From the NCBI GenBank assembly GCA_037178975.1, contig JASJZH010000005.1, positions 4,340,001-4,404,000 of the forward strand: a stretch of DNA of 64,000 nucleotides, read 5' to 3'. The stretch is from Oscheius tipulae. Its lineage: Eukaryota > Nematoda > Chromadorea > Rhabditida > Rhabditidae. How positions within the stretch are numbered: position 1 is the first letter of the stretch; the number at the start of each line of letters is the position of its first letter. Below the pieces are notes generated by a model, which was not told the DNA's origin, ran no database searches, and saw nothing but the letters and a program-made list of their open reading frames with translations. The position numbers and the translations under genes are program-made. This document shows positions 12,029-22,600 of this stretch, piece after piece.

Positions 12029-14908
12029 TCATTGTAAAGCAGAGACAGGAACAGCGTCGGGTGGGGGATAAGAGTTCAGCCAGTGAACCACGCCGATAAA
12101 ATTGATTCCAAGCGAGACGAGAAGGAATGTGAACAGGAAGAGAAGGAATGTCCATCGCTCGATGACCGTAGCGAGCCATTCGAATTCGATCACCGCTAAT
12201 TTCCGAGTATTTCCGAGTAACTCGCGTTTTGGTTTTTCTGCCTCTCCGTCGATGGTTGACTGTCGTCTCGGTTGAAACTCGCAGTTCTCACTGAAATCAT
12301 TACTCTCCCTATTTCCGTCCTTTCGTACCAACTGCCGGTTCTTTTTGCGTCTGGCGACTCGTTCAACAGCACATGCGCTGGCTGACGGCCGTCTTTACGG
12401 CGGAAGGGGAGGTTCGAGGGGTAGCCCTGGAACAACTGTCTTTGAGGGATCGACAGCCGGGGATTGACCTCGTTTCCGACGGTGAACACAAACTTGGCAA
12501 ACTGCGTAATCGTACTCTTTCGACTGTTTGTCACATCGACAGAATCGCGACTTTTGTAGGTCTGAAAAGGATTGCTTGATTTCTTTGTAGGACTTAGTGA
12601 GGAAGACAGGCTCATTCTTTGAGAAAAAGTGCGAGCTTCATGCTGGAACATACCTCCGGAGCGATACCGTAAAGCTTTGCAAACTGAAAGTTTGATTACG
12701 GTTTGTTAGTTTTGTGGAAAGTGGGTAGGAGACAAACCTCTAAAAGCTTGTCCTTTGGCTGGAGGTGGTCCGGGATCTGAACCAGAGAAATGGAACTGAA
12801 GACCCGAGCTATTGCGACTCCCCTAGAAGGCAGACGTTCTCCTTGGGAACCGAACTTTTGGACACTGGAATGTGGCGATTGTTTTCCGTACAAAATTTAT
12901 GTATCTGAAGGAGGCTGGTCACCAGTATTTCCTAGTGCCTCAGTCGACTAGCACTCCGGCACTGATCCAAAGGAGTCAGTTTCGAATCCCGCTTGTATTT
13001 ATATGGGACACTTGGTAATACCTACAGAACAGCATATGGCTTCAAACATTTGACCAAATTCATCATTTTACTATCTTAGACTTCTCCGGTTTATGCACCG
13101 GAAAAGACTATTCGAACTCAAAATGTACCTGATGACGAAAGAGGCAGCCAGAGCACCGATAGAGATGATAAGAATGGCACTAAGGTAGAACCAACCTAAA
13201 GAACCATCTTCATTTATAAACTGGCCACAGTTTTGCGTTCCCCTTTGCAACATGTTTCCTTACGCCCTTATCTGCATCTCTCACCCTCGAGACGCCCGCG
13301 TCACACCCGTACTATCTCGCAGCACGCGGCGAGTGGCCTCGCCTAGCCACATACCCTCTTCGTCTTCAGTAAGGGTCAATTCTTGATCTGCAACTGAAAT
13401 GATGATTCGGGCGATGAATCCCTGTGATTAAATTCGCGGACCTCCGGAACTGCAACTCCCGGAGGGTAGCCCAGTCTGAGCCAGTTGCCCAACTTGAAGA
13501 AGGGGTTTTACGAATTTTGGAAACTCACTGATAAGTGGGATGAATGTGCTTGTGGAGGGCATTTGGTCTGATATCATCATTAGCAGAATCGACCTAAGTT
13601 CCGTATGGTAGTCGTAATAAGCCGGAACTTACATTGAGAGGAGAGTTGTGATACACAGAGAGATCTTTTCATCTCGGACACCGGTAGTTGAACTGAAAGA
13701 GACTACAAAACACTGAGCCACTCACCTGGTCGTGAAGAATCCAGTGATGGCGATCACTGAAAACGGATCTGTTTCGGTAAAAGAGATCAACCCACAGGTT
13801 ATTATAAAGGTAGGAATGACCAGGTTCAGTAAATAGAAGAGAGGCCGACGTCTGAGATAGAGAGTGAACTCGAGCAGCGTGTACTGATGAGCACAACAGT
13901 CGTACTTAACCAAGTTCCGATGGGCTGAAAATAAATTAGCAGAAGAAATCGGAAAGTTGTTAGGGATTAGAAGCTGGTGATAGTAGCGGAACTGAGGAGA
14001 AGAGTACTTGTGATGCCTAACAGGCTCCACCTATCGTTTTGAACATAAGAATTTTTCGCTCGAAATACTGTCTCTTCAAGACAGTTGCAAGTGATATTAG
14101 AAAGTATTCTTACCCTGAGTGGATTGAAGAGTCCATCCCTCGTTGGCCATGTAGTTCGAGGTCCCAATACCCTCTTTCAGGGAGTAGTAGTCAATATCTC
14201 TATTGTCTGAGGTCCAGGAGCCGAATAGAAGCATACATTTTTGAGAGTCGAAGGGAAAGAACTGAACTTGGAGACGGAGAAACATTGTAAAGTACCTGAA
14301 GATACAGTCGGCAATAAAATTTGTAGATAGCCGGGTATAGAAACTCGACCAAGGAGCTGTTCCTCGAGGTATCGGTTGTCAACTTGACATGCTGGGGTCG
14401 TCTCTGGTCATCGTCCTTCATCACAAGAGTGTTGTAGAGAGTTGTATCGGGTCTGGATCCGTATCAAAACTATGAAAAACCAGATCAAACTTACAGCCAG
14501 ATCAAACTGTGATGAACCTTCGTCTCTGTGATGTTCCCAAACTCCTCTGGATTCCAGTAGAGGAACTCGTCGTACCAACTCTCGACCACCCAGACAGACA
14601 CTGTCACATACTGCTGTCTCTCATTCTTAATTTTTCGTAGTTTCAAGAGCAAGATCCCTCACGAGCTCGATTATCTGATAGAGTTCCATTTTGAAGCTGA
14701 CATCGACGGGCTGCGATGAGTTCCTTTTGGGCTTGACCACGTCGGGTCCTCTTCTGCGAAGAAGATGGCTGTGAAGACTCTGTGAAAATGTAGGCTCGTA
14801 GTCTACTGGAGTTTGATCAATGTGGAACATGTATTAGTCCTTACAATTCTCTTCAGCCCATCCAGCCAAAACGGAGATTGTACCAAGAAAAAGTAGGCAA
14901 AGGATCAT
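12029..14908 (-). CDS. Nicotinic acetylcholine receptor-like subunit (Cys-loop ligand-gated channel)
   Basis: Plasma-membrane neurotransmitter-gated channel subunit. ATG 14908 gives a good signal peptide (MILCLLFLGTISVLAGWA). The extracellular domain follows, with W-x-D-x-x-L-x-W (WYDEFLYW, about 14560), the Cys-loop start FFPFDSQKC (about 14250) and a vicinal Cys pair YDCC at loop C (about 13890), the mark of alpha-type ACh-binding subunits. M1 is at about 13860-13780. M2 (EKISLCITTLLSMSILLMM) is near 13660-13560 with ...MPSTSTFIPLI after it, M3 near 13180-13130, a long cytoplasmic loop from about 12890 to 12190, and M4 (about 12160-12090). The Glu before M2 and lack of an extra Pro-Ala fit a cation channel. 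The first intron is only 39 nt. Stop TGA 12029-12031. I cannot assign it to a named C. elegans acr gene. Confidence 0.9.
12930..12995 (+). repeat. tRNA-like or SINE-like fragment in an intron
   Basis: Inside the reverse channel gene's loop intron there is a B-box-like TTTCGAATCCC (about 12980-12990) and, about 45 bp upstream, an A-box-like TGCCTCAGTCGACTAGCA. The flanking arms do not pair as a T-stem or acceptor stem, so this is not a working tRNA. It could be a decayed tRNA gene or the promoter head of a tRNA-derived SINE. Low confidence. Confidence 0.2.
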
Positions 14909-15861
14909 CTTTCTTAATGGAGTAATGTAACACATTGAAAGGAATAAAAAGGACAAGGAGTCTCTTACGCTCAGTGAATCCAGATGGAACACGGAGGAGG
15001 ACAAAAGAGGGGGATCGAGACAAAGAGAAGATTGTTCGTCTCGAAATTGAAGAAGCAAATTAGACGAGAGAGTCTCCGAAGAAGTCAACAGATACCCTCA
15101 ACGATCATTGACTCAGGGGTCATTTCCTGCACCAAGAAAAAAAAGGACTTGTGGAGTTTGCAAGCGATTGAGCCAGTGGAAACGAGGCTAATGTGAGGCG
15201 AGAAAGCATCACGGGAGATCATTAGGCTTCGAGTAAAAAGTGAAAGAGAATGGGCGAAAGTGCTTTCAAATGGAGGAGAGAGCTTTTTAGATGGAGAGAG
15301 TGGTACATTAGGGTGAATGAAAAGCTTTATCTATGAGAAAATTGATGGGCTCACTTTGAGTGGGAGAGTCCTAGTGTTATAATAGTAGCAGGCACAGTGC
15401 CGTCTTCTGAAGAATGCGATTTAATCTTTAGAACCACCTTGTTAGGTTTCATTCTCTTACTCGTCTTTGGAGGCTACCCTAGCCTAGTCGATCTACCAAT
15501 GCAGGGCAAAGTTCCAGTCTTCACCCTTGTCTCCCAAGTTAGCACTAACCCCAACTATTTTTTGTCCTTATTAGTCCCTTTGAACAACAAGCTTGACTAT
15601 TTCCCCGTTGGGGCTCGTGACAGGTAGATGATGTTCCAGCCAGGCTATCGTGACAGGAGCAACGCTCTCCTAGTGACGCATCTCCCAAACTGACTCGACT
15701 TGCAAAGAGTAACTGCTAATTGCTTTTAGAACAGTTTTTCCAGAAAACTTTGTAAAAGTTGCAAACTATGCAAACTTTCACACTAATTACAGAAGTGTAA
15801 AAGTATCGCTAAAGTCTAGAGAGATCCAGAGATTACTTCAACTCGGAGAGCTGCCAGCAGG
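14909..15861. other. Divergent promoter region between the channel subunit and the BTB gene
   Basis: About 950 bp between two divergent starts. Short frames exist but none has a plausible start, family match or splice pattern. A TATA-like TTATAATA lies near 15375. Confidence 0.45.
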
Positions 15862-17058
15862 ATGCCGACGGAACAGAAGGAGAAACAGAAGAGATCGCCG
15901 GGTGTAGCTACCAAGTCGAAGAAGCCGCTCAAGTCCATCAAATCGACCAAGTCTGAAAGGTCTACGAGGTCAAAGAGTCAGGAGGAAAGCGAGGGGCTTG
16001 CTCGAAAGATCGAAGGGGTCCGTCTAGTGCACTCGAAAGGAGAGATCGTGGTGAAGGAGGCGGATCTGGTAGCCGTCTCTCTGTTGATGCATCAGCGACA
16101 GTCGGAAGGACGTCTGCCCAGTTCAATCTCGCTCGAAGACTTCACGCCCGAATGTGTTTTCCTGCTGGCCAACTACATCAAGACATGTACTGTCAAGGCC
16201 CAAGTCTCTTTCTTCACCATCGCCGAAGTCCTCAAACTGACCAAGGCCTTCCTGATCGAGGATCTGGGCAAGAGAATGGAAGAAGTTCTCATCGATGCTG
16301 CCATGAAGAGTCCTTCCAATCTCCTCCAATGTCTTCTCGTCAACGATGTCTCTCCCGTCAGTCGTGACACCGAGATGCAGCTCCACTACCTGGCTGCCTG
16401 GCGATTCATGGAATTGGCTCGTCTCTCCGACTTTGCCAAACTCCCTCCCACTCAATTCCTTCATGTCTTCTCCAGCTGTGAACTCCGTGTCCCTCATGAG
16501 TTGACTGCTGTGGATGTGGCTCTTCTCTGGCTCACTCAACAGCCCGATATCGACATTCTGGCCCCGGCTGTCTTCTACCTCGTCCGTTCGACCTATCTCG
16601 GCAAACCGGAACGTCAGATGATCATCGAACGCTGTCACATTCTCAACTTCAGCGAGGGCGTTACTCGAGCCATCAAGGCCTGTCTCGAAAGTCGTCATTC
16701 GAGTCGAATCTGCATCACTCCCGATCACATCCACCGTCATCTCGTTCGTTGTGGAGTCGCCGAGGATGCTCGTCGTCCTCCAGAGATCGCTCTGCCTATG
16801 AGTAGGCCTCGTGAGGGACTCGTTCGTCCCAAGCTGGTCGACAAGAAGAACATCAGCAGAAAGTCGAGAAAGGAGGGCAGCAGCAAGAGCCAGAAGAGTG
16901 TCAAGAGTCTGAAGAGTGGAAAGTGTCTGAAGAGCCAGACGAACGGACACAGTGCCAAGAGTCAGACGAGTGAGAGGTGTTCCAAGAGCGGTAAGAGCCA
17001 GAAGGCGTCGTCCAAGAGCCATAAGTTCGAGGGAAAGAAGACGAAGGAGATCGTCTAG
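15862..17058 (+). CDS. Intronless BTB/BACK-domain protein with Ser/Lys-rich tails
   Basis: Single open frame of 398 residues, ATG 15862 to TAG 17056-17058. Residues 1-48 are Lys/Ser-rich. Residues about 50-135 fit a BTB/POZ fold (start IEGVRLVHSKGEIVVKEADL, then an ISLEDFTPECVFLLANYI segment). Residues about 140-285 fit a BACK helical region. The last 75 residues are repeats of Ser-Lys-Ser and Lys-Ser-Gln. BTB-BACK proteins usually hold substrates for Cullin-3 ligases, but there are no Kelch repeats here, so the role is open. It has no intron in a window where other genes of this size have many, and its wobble positions are rich in C and G. Both points suggest high expression or a retrocopy. 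A poly(A) signal lies 12 bp after the stop. Confidence 0.8.
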   Translation: MPTEQKEKQKRSPGVATKSKKPLKSIKSTKSERSTRSKSQEESEGLARKIEGVRLVHSKGEIVVKEADLVAVSLLMHQRQSEGRLPSSISLEDFTPECVFLLANYIKTCTVKAQVSFFTIAEVLKLTKAFLIEDLGKRMEEVLIDAAMKSPSNLLQCLLVNDVSPVSRDTEMQLHYLAAWRFMELARLSDFAKLPPTQFLHVFSSCELRVPHELTAVDVALLWLTQQPDIDILAPAVFYLVRSTYLGKPERQMIIERCHILNFSEGVTRAIKACLESRHSSRICITPDHIHRHLVRCGVAEDARRPPEIALPMSRPREGLVRPKLVDKKNISRKSRKEGSSKSQKSVKSLKSGKCLKSQTNGHSAKSQTSERCSKSGKSQKASSKSHKFEGKKTKEIV

Positions 17059-17069
17059 AATCTGACCAT

Positions 17070-17075
17070 AATAAA
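17070..17075 (+). terminator. Poly(A) signal of the BTB/BACK gene
   Basis: AATAAA inside AATAAATAAAG, directly downstream of the stop at 17058. Confidence 0.7.
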
Positions 17076-17209
17076 TAAAGATGTGGCCAGAGTCCACTGT
17101 TTTTCTGGCATCATCTAAATTTCAGTTTTGCCCCCACAGAGTCCAAAGACAATCCAGTTGATCCGCAGCCGATTGACCCCAATAGGTGAAAGCTATCACC
17201 TTTCTCCCA

Positions 17210-18756
17210 ATGCTGCTTCTTTTCACTCTCTTCCTTTCCGTTTCTGCCCAACTGAGAGATCCTCTGCCTCCCGATATTCCTGAAATCGAGTTACAACCTC
17301 CGGATCTATCGAACCCATCGAGACTACAAGATCCCTTCGATCCAACAGGAGAGAGACGAAAACGAGCTCTTCAGGAAGAAGATTCAGAAGAAGCCGACGA
17401 TGATGAGGATAAAGAAGAGAGCAGAGACAAGAAAAGTTCTTCCCCATACTACGAGTACCTGTACAAATGGATGAAAGAGGACGCCAAGACCAAGAAGAAG
17501 AGACCAGTTCCGGATGTTTACAAGATCCCCGGACCACAGGAACCTCTGCCTGGAAGAAGTCACACAGGAGATTACTGGCCCGTATTTCCCTTCCAGAATC
17601 AGTTCTCCGGAGGACTCGATCTCGACCCTTCTATCTCTCGAGTAACTTGTCATTCTAGCTTCGAAACGATTCTGTTTAGCACATCGGAGGAGACATGAAT
17701 CTGGCCGTTCCTTCTTGGGGAATGCTGGACATCTATGGCCGTTTCTTCAATCGAATTCGTGATACGACGACAAAGTTCGGCTACCTGAACCATCCAGTCA
17801 ACATGCTCGATCTGGACAGGAACGACTATGTCAAGTTGATGTCCGACCCGTCACTCCATTGGAATAGAAGTAAGTTCTGATTCCATGGAATGAGACATAC
17901 GCTATCAGATGCCCAACCTCGTCTTCCTCTGGGAAAGTTGGCTCGAACATACGTGCCGTTGAACTGTAAGCCGCCTCTCTGCAATCCTTACACTATGACA
18001 TTCGGACTGGGAGTGAGTTTGATCTGAAAGAAATAGACTGACCAATTCACAGATTGAACATGACTATGGAGGAAACGACGGAGTTGAAGGCGACATTGAT
18101 GTGCCGATCCCAATTTCGAAGGGAGTCGCCTACAGACTGCCTTTCTCTGGAAAAATCTACTACGCTCGCGAGAACATTACTGTCACTTATGGACAGAATC
18201 TGGCTCCGATCGATCCTATGCACAGTCTGTTCGATTACCAGTACACAAGAGATCCAAACCTGGCTATTCCGAGAGATAGGAGATCTGTAAGTGACTCTGT
18301 TAAGGTAACATACTATGAGAAAGAACTGATAAAAGAGTTAAGGTCTGGCAGAGTGAGCCTACAGCCAAGACATTTGCCGATCATGTTCGGTCAGGAGGAC
18401 GGTTCAAGAAGGGACCCTTTAGGACGAGAGTATCTGGAGAGACATCGCGTCGTAGAAGATTGGAGGAGACTTTTATGGTTCCCATCTCTTACGAATCTTT
18501 TTCTCACCCACAAACTGTGTATCCAGATCTGGTGTCTCCTCCGTACTATCCTTCCATCACTCAAGAACTAACTCTGGATCAGATACTGTATCCTCAGAGT
18601 TTGAACCCAGAGTTGTATGGCTTCTCCAGTCCATTCCAGGTACAGTATCAATTGCCCTTCCCTGGAGGATCTTATACCCCTTACCAATATGTGTATTTAC
18701 CCGAGGATCAATGGTACTACGATCCTATTTTCACTAACATTCAAGGCGGATTCTGA
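17210..18756 (+). CDS. Conserved-type nematode secreted protein of unknown function
   Basis: ATG 17210 opens a clean signal peptide (MLLLFTLFLSVSAQ). An in-frame GTG lies further upstream, but CCCAATAG just before it resembles a splice acceptor, so the ATG is preferred. Exons run to about 17639, then about 17680-17869, 17909-18012, 18052-18287 and about 18343-18756. The mature protein has an acidic stretch preceded by a basic RRKR cleavage-like site (about 17355). The core carries CKPPLCNPYT (about 17970) and GIEHDYGGNDGVEGDIDVPI, followed by PISKGVAYRLPFSGKIYY. The C-terminus is rich in Tyr, Pro and Gln, like cuticle or matrix proteins. I do not recognise a named family. It is probably extracellular and proteolytically processed. 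Confidence 0.75.
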
Positions 18757-19651
18757 TCTCAATAATAAATTATTTGACACGAAATGTCCCATGGCTAATA
18801 GATATGGTTCATAGTCTGCCTGAGCACATCTGTCTCTTTTCAAAACGAGGATTTAATGGTCAGACTGACCGGCCATAAAGCGTGAAAGAAATTTCAGGAG
18901 GACCAGCGGTTCCGCGCTTTGATCCGAGGACTCCGCCCATGCTGAGACTGGAGGCACTGGGAGAGTGAGACAGAGTTCTTTCCGAGACGTTCAGAACTTT
19001 CTTCTTTCAATCCTTGACTACTCGCTTACTCTTTGACCCATAACTATTCTTATAATCGGCTTGTTTCCATTTTTTTAAGCTGCTCCTTCAAAAACTCCTC
19101 CCTTCTGTTTTGTAGTTTTGAGTAGGTTCTATGTTGGTACAGCTTTTGAGAACTAAAGACTGATTTCTTTGACTGATGGAATAAGAATGCATTTCCGCAG
19201 CGATCAGTCTTCTTCGTAGTTTTGGCGCATCCATCGATTGACCGACTGCTCTGTTAATTAATGGCTCGCGGAGAGCAGGAAAGACGAACTGCACAAATCA
19301 TGTGCTAAAGCAGGCCGACACACGTCTGCTGATGAGACTTCAAACTGCCTCTTTATTCTGCTTACACCTCGGTCCGCGATTTTATGGGGACGAACGGCTA
19401 TCAGTCCGCTAATTGCTCAGACCGGGCTCATCCTTTGCCATGAACCTTCATTCCTAGAGCTGTGCAAAAGACTTGCTAAACTTAAAAGAAGTTTCTACTC
19501 CAAATCTTTCTTGAACCCCCACAGACGGATTTGAAAACGGAAATAGAGCGCAATCAATCTCGTGAGCCAGCTCCCTCTTGTCACACCAATTGTCTCTGTC
19601 AAACCTTTTCCTCTCTCTTCTTAATTCGAATTTCTTTTCAGCTCGCCCCTG
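18757..19651. other. Intergenic region upstream of hemicentin
   Basis: Starts with a 3' UTR carrying AATAATAAATTA (about 18760). The rest is probably hemicentin promoter and outron, ending in TTCTTTTCAG at 19641, eleven bases before the hemicentin ATG. TTATAATC near 19050 is a weak TATA candidate. No gene seen. Confidence 0.5.
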
Positions 19652-22600
19652 ATGCGCTATCTGTGGTGGCTGGCCATTTTGGGCCTGGCCGCCACCGGCG
19701 ACATCGGTCGAGGCTCCGACGATCCGACTGGAAAGGTTTCTCTTCACATTTCCTGTTAGTTAAATGAATTCAGAGCTCGCTGACATTCGTCTTCGACATC
19801 ACCGGATCCATGTTCGATGATCTGGTCCAAGTGAGAGAAGGAGCCCGCAAGATTTTCCAGACAGTCATGTCGCAAAGGGAGAAACTCATCTACAACTACA
19901 TTATGGTCCCTTTTCATGACCCTCGTGAGTGTTTCGAACAGGTGTAAAAGAGACAGAAGTTTCGGGCGGAGCATGAATCACAATAGTAGCCCTAAATGAG
20001 TTGACCGCCAGATTTATTGTATCGTAAAAGATGTCTGTTTGCAGATCTGGGAGACATCATCAACACGACAGACTCGACGTATTTCATGCGTCAATTAAAC
20101 AAGGTCTACGTGCATGGAGGTGGAGATTGTCCCGAGAAGACTCTCACCGGTTCGTCTCCAAATTAAGATTCATACGTTCCGGCCCGTAAGCGCCGCAGTG
20201 ACAACGAGGTCGTTGCCAAGTCTGGTCGAAAGATGACACCCGGATGGCCGGGATTGTAATCACAGGCGCCTGTGAGAGAGACATTCAATATCCCCTCTGA
20301 TCTAATATATTACGTAGAACTTTCAAGGGCTGCCTTTTTGAACGGACCAAAAGAGCCCGGGGGCAGTGTTATGACAAGGCTGAATGGCCGACCGATTGTG
20401 CACCGCGTTGGCGGGGTCGTAAAAGCGTAACAGTCCTGATGGACAAGGCTCGACCAGGCCGGATAGGGATCATTTTTCAGGAATCTTGAAGGCGTTAGAC
20501 ATCTCGTTGCCCAACTCTTTCATCTACGTCTTTACTGATGCCAGATCCAAGGATTACCATCTGGAAGACGAGGTTCTCAATCTCATCCAGGAGAAACAGT
20601 CCTCCGTAAGTTTTGTTTCTGAACAGACAGGTGATACACCTACTCTAAATTCAGTATCAGTTTTATTCATCTTTAAATGATCCGTTCTAGGTAGTCTTTG
20701 TCATGACGGGAGACTGTGGAAACAGAACTCATCCCGGCTTCAGAGTCTACGAGAAGATTGCAGCTTCCTCTTTTGGTCAAGTAGGTGTCTTCATCTCCTT
20801 TTCCTACAATGCCCTTCAGGTATTCCATTTGGAGAAGAGCGATGTCAGTACAGTTCTGGAGTATGTCCGTCACTCTGTCAGTCAGAAAAAGATCCACGTG
20901 ATGTACGAGGTTCGAGATCGAGGAGGAACCGTAGTTCGCGATGTGCCTGTTGACAAGCACATGTCCGAGTTGACTCTGTCTCTGTCCGGAGACAAGGACG
21001 ACGAAGAGATCCTGGATATCACTTTGAAGGATCCATGGGGTGAGTCAATCCATCCAAGAGCACAAAAATGTTGAGAGGCGCTGAGCCAGTTTTTGCGGTG
21101 GCCAACTGCCTGTTATTAATCACTTTGGCTCCGAGACGACGCCTCGGAGGTTTCTCACTTTTCATGACTAATGAAGGGACAAACAAAAGTCTTTCAGGCC
21201 GATCCGTCGACAAAAACACGTATAGTCGAGAAGGAGGAACGATCGATTTGAAAAATGTCAAGTTGATCCGCTTGAAGGATCCCGAGCCCGGAAAATGGCA
21301 GGTTAATTTCGGTTAGAGACTGCCTTCAATCATAGAATCAGGTCATTACAAACTCTCGCCTGAAGCACACTATCAGAATCTTTGGACACGGAACAATCGA
21401 CTTTAAGTACGGTTTCGCTACTCGTCCTTTGGACAAGATTGAACTGGTAAGAGTCTGTCTTCTCTTGCCCTGAAGTCAGTTAAGGCTCGACCTCGTCCTG
21501 TAGCCAATCAGAACACTTATCTTTTGGTCAACATGAGTGGACTGATTCCTCCAGGAACACTACAAGAAATTTCTCTACTCGACTATTACGGAAATGTCAT
21601 GTACTCGAACGCGGCGACTCCTCAAAGAGACAGCCCGCATATGTACTTTACTGGTCCCTTCGTTCCACCCAAAGGTCTCTTTTTTGTTCGAATCAAGGGA
21701 GTCGATGAGGAAGACTACGAGTACCAGAGAATCGCCCCCACAGCGATTGGATCGGTTTCTGTTGGAGGACCGAGAGCTTACATGACTCCCAATCTGGTCG
21801 CCTACGCTATGAAGGATTTGAACTTGACCTGCTCTGTTGAATCAGCTTCTCCCTTCACTTTGTACTGGATGAAAGGATTCGAAAGAATCGGAGGTCCGCT
21901 CTTCTACCAATCAACCGACACCGCCATTTGGACCCTTCCTGAAGTTTCTCTGAAGGACAGAGGAGAGTACTCTTGTGTTGTCGTCAGTGATAATGGCAAC
22001 CACACTGTCAAGAGTTTTGTCGAGACTCGAGGTTAGACTACTTATGAAAGATCAGGACAGAGTTTCAGAATCTCCGCCTCACATTATTGGAATTCGAAAC
22101 GAGTCTGTCCCAATCGGACACCCGGCTTTCCTTCACTGTCAGACCCAATCGACAAGCCGAGCTGAGATTCGTTGGCTTCGACACGGAGTATCGGTCCTGA
22201 GTGGAATAAATCATGTAAGTGTAGAGAAAAGATGAAACTTATACGGTTCCAGATGATATACCCGAACGGAACTCTCCGAATTCACACCACGTCTCGTTCT
22301 GATGCTGGAGTCTATGAGTGCCAGGCTAGAAACACTGGAGGAATGACCAGTCAACCACTTCTTTTGAAGGTCTGGATACTACCAAAGAAAAGTGAAGTGA
22401 CCGTTTCAGATCCTGGAACTGCCAAAAGCCACAATCTCTCCAGATACCATCCATTTCGTTCCACATACCAGCTTCAACATTTCTTGTTTCGTGCAAGGTG
22501 ACCCGAAACCCGAGGCTCATTGGTTCTATAATGGACGGAGAATCTCTCCTGACCACAAGTACTACATTAATTTTAAGAGTAGGGTCACCATATAATAATC

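Noticed and set aside
12930-12995. Functional tRNA gene
   Set aside because: The T-arm and acceptor arm do not pair, so only a relic or SINE head is possible.
15397-15627. 76-codon hydrophobic frame upstream of the BTB gene
   Set aside because: It has no ATG start, no splice signals and no recognisable family.
16123-17097. 324-codon reverse frame opposite the BTB/BACK gene
   Set aside because: It mirrors the C/G-rich wobble bias of the forward gene and shows no domain, so it is a shadow frame.
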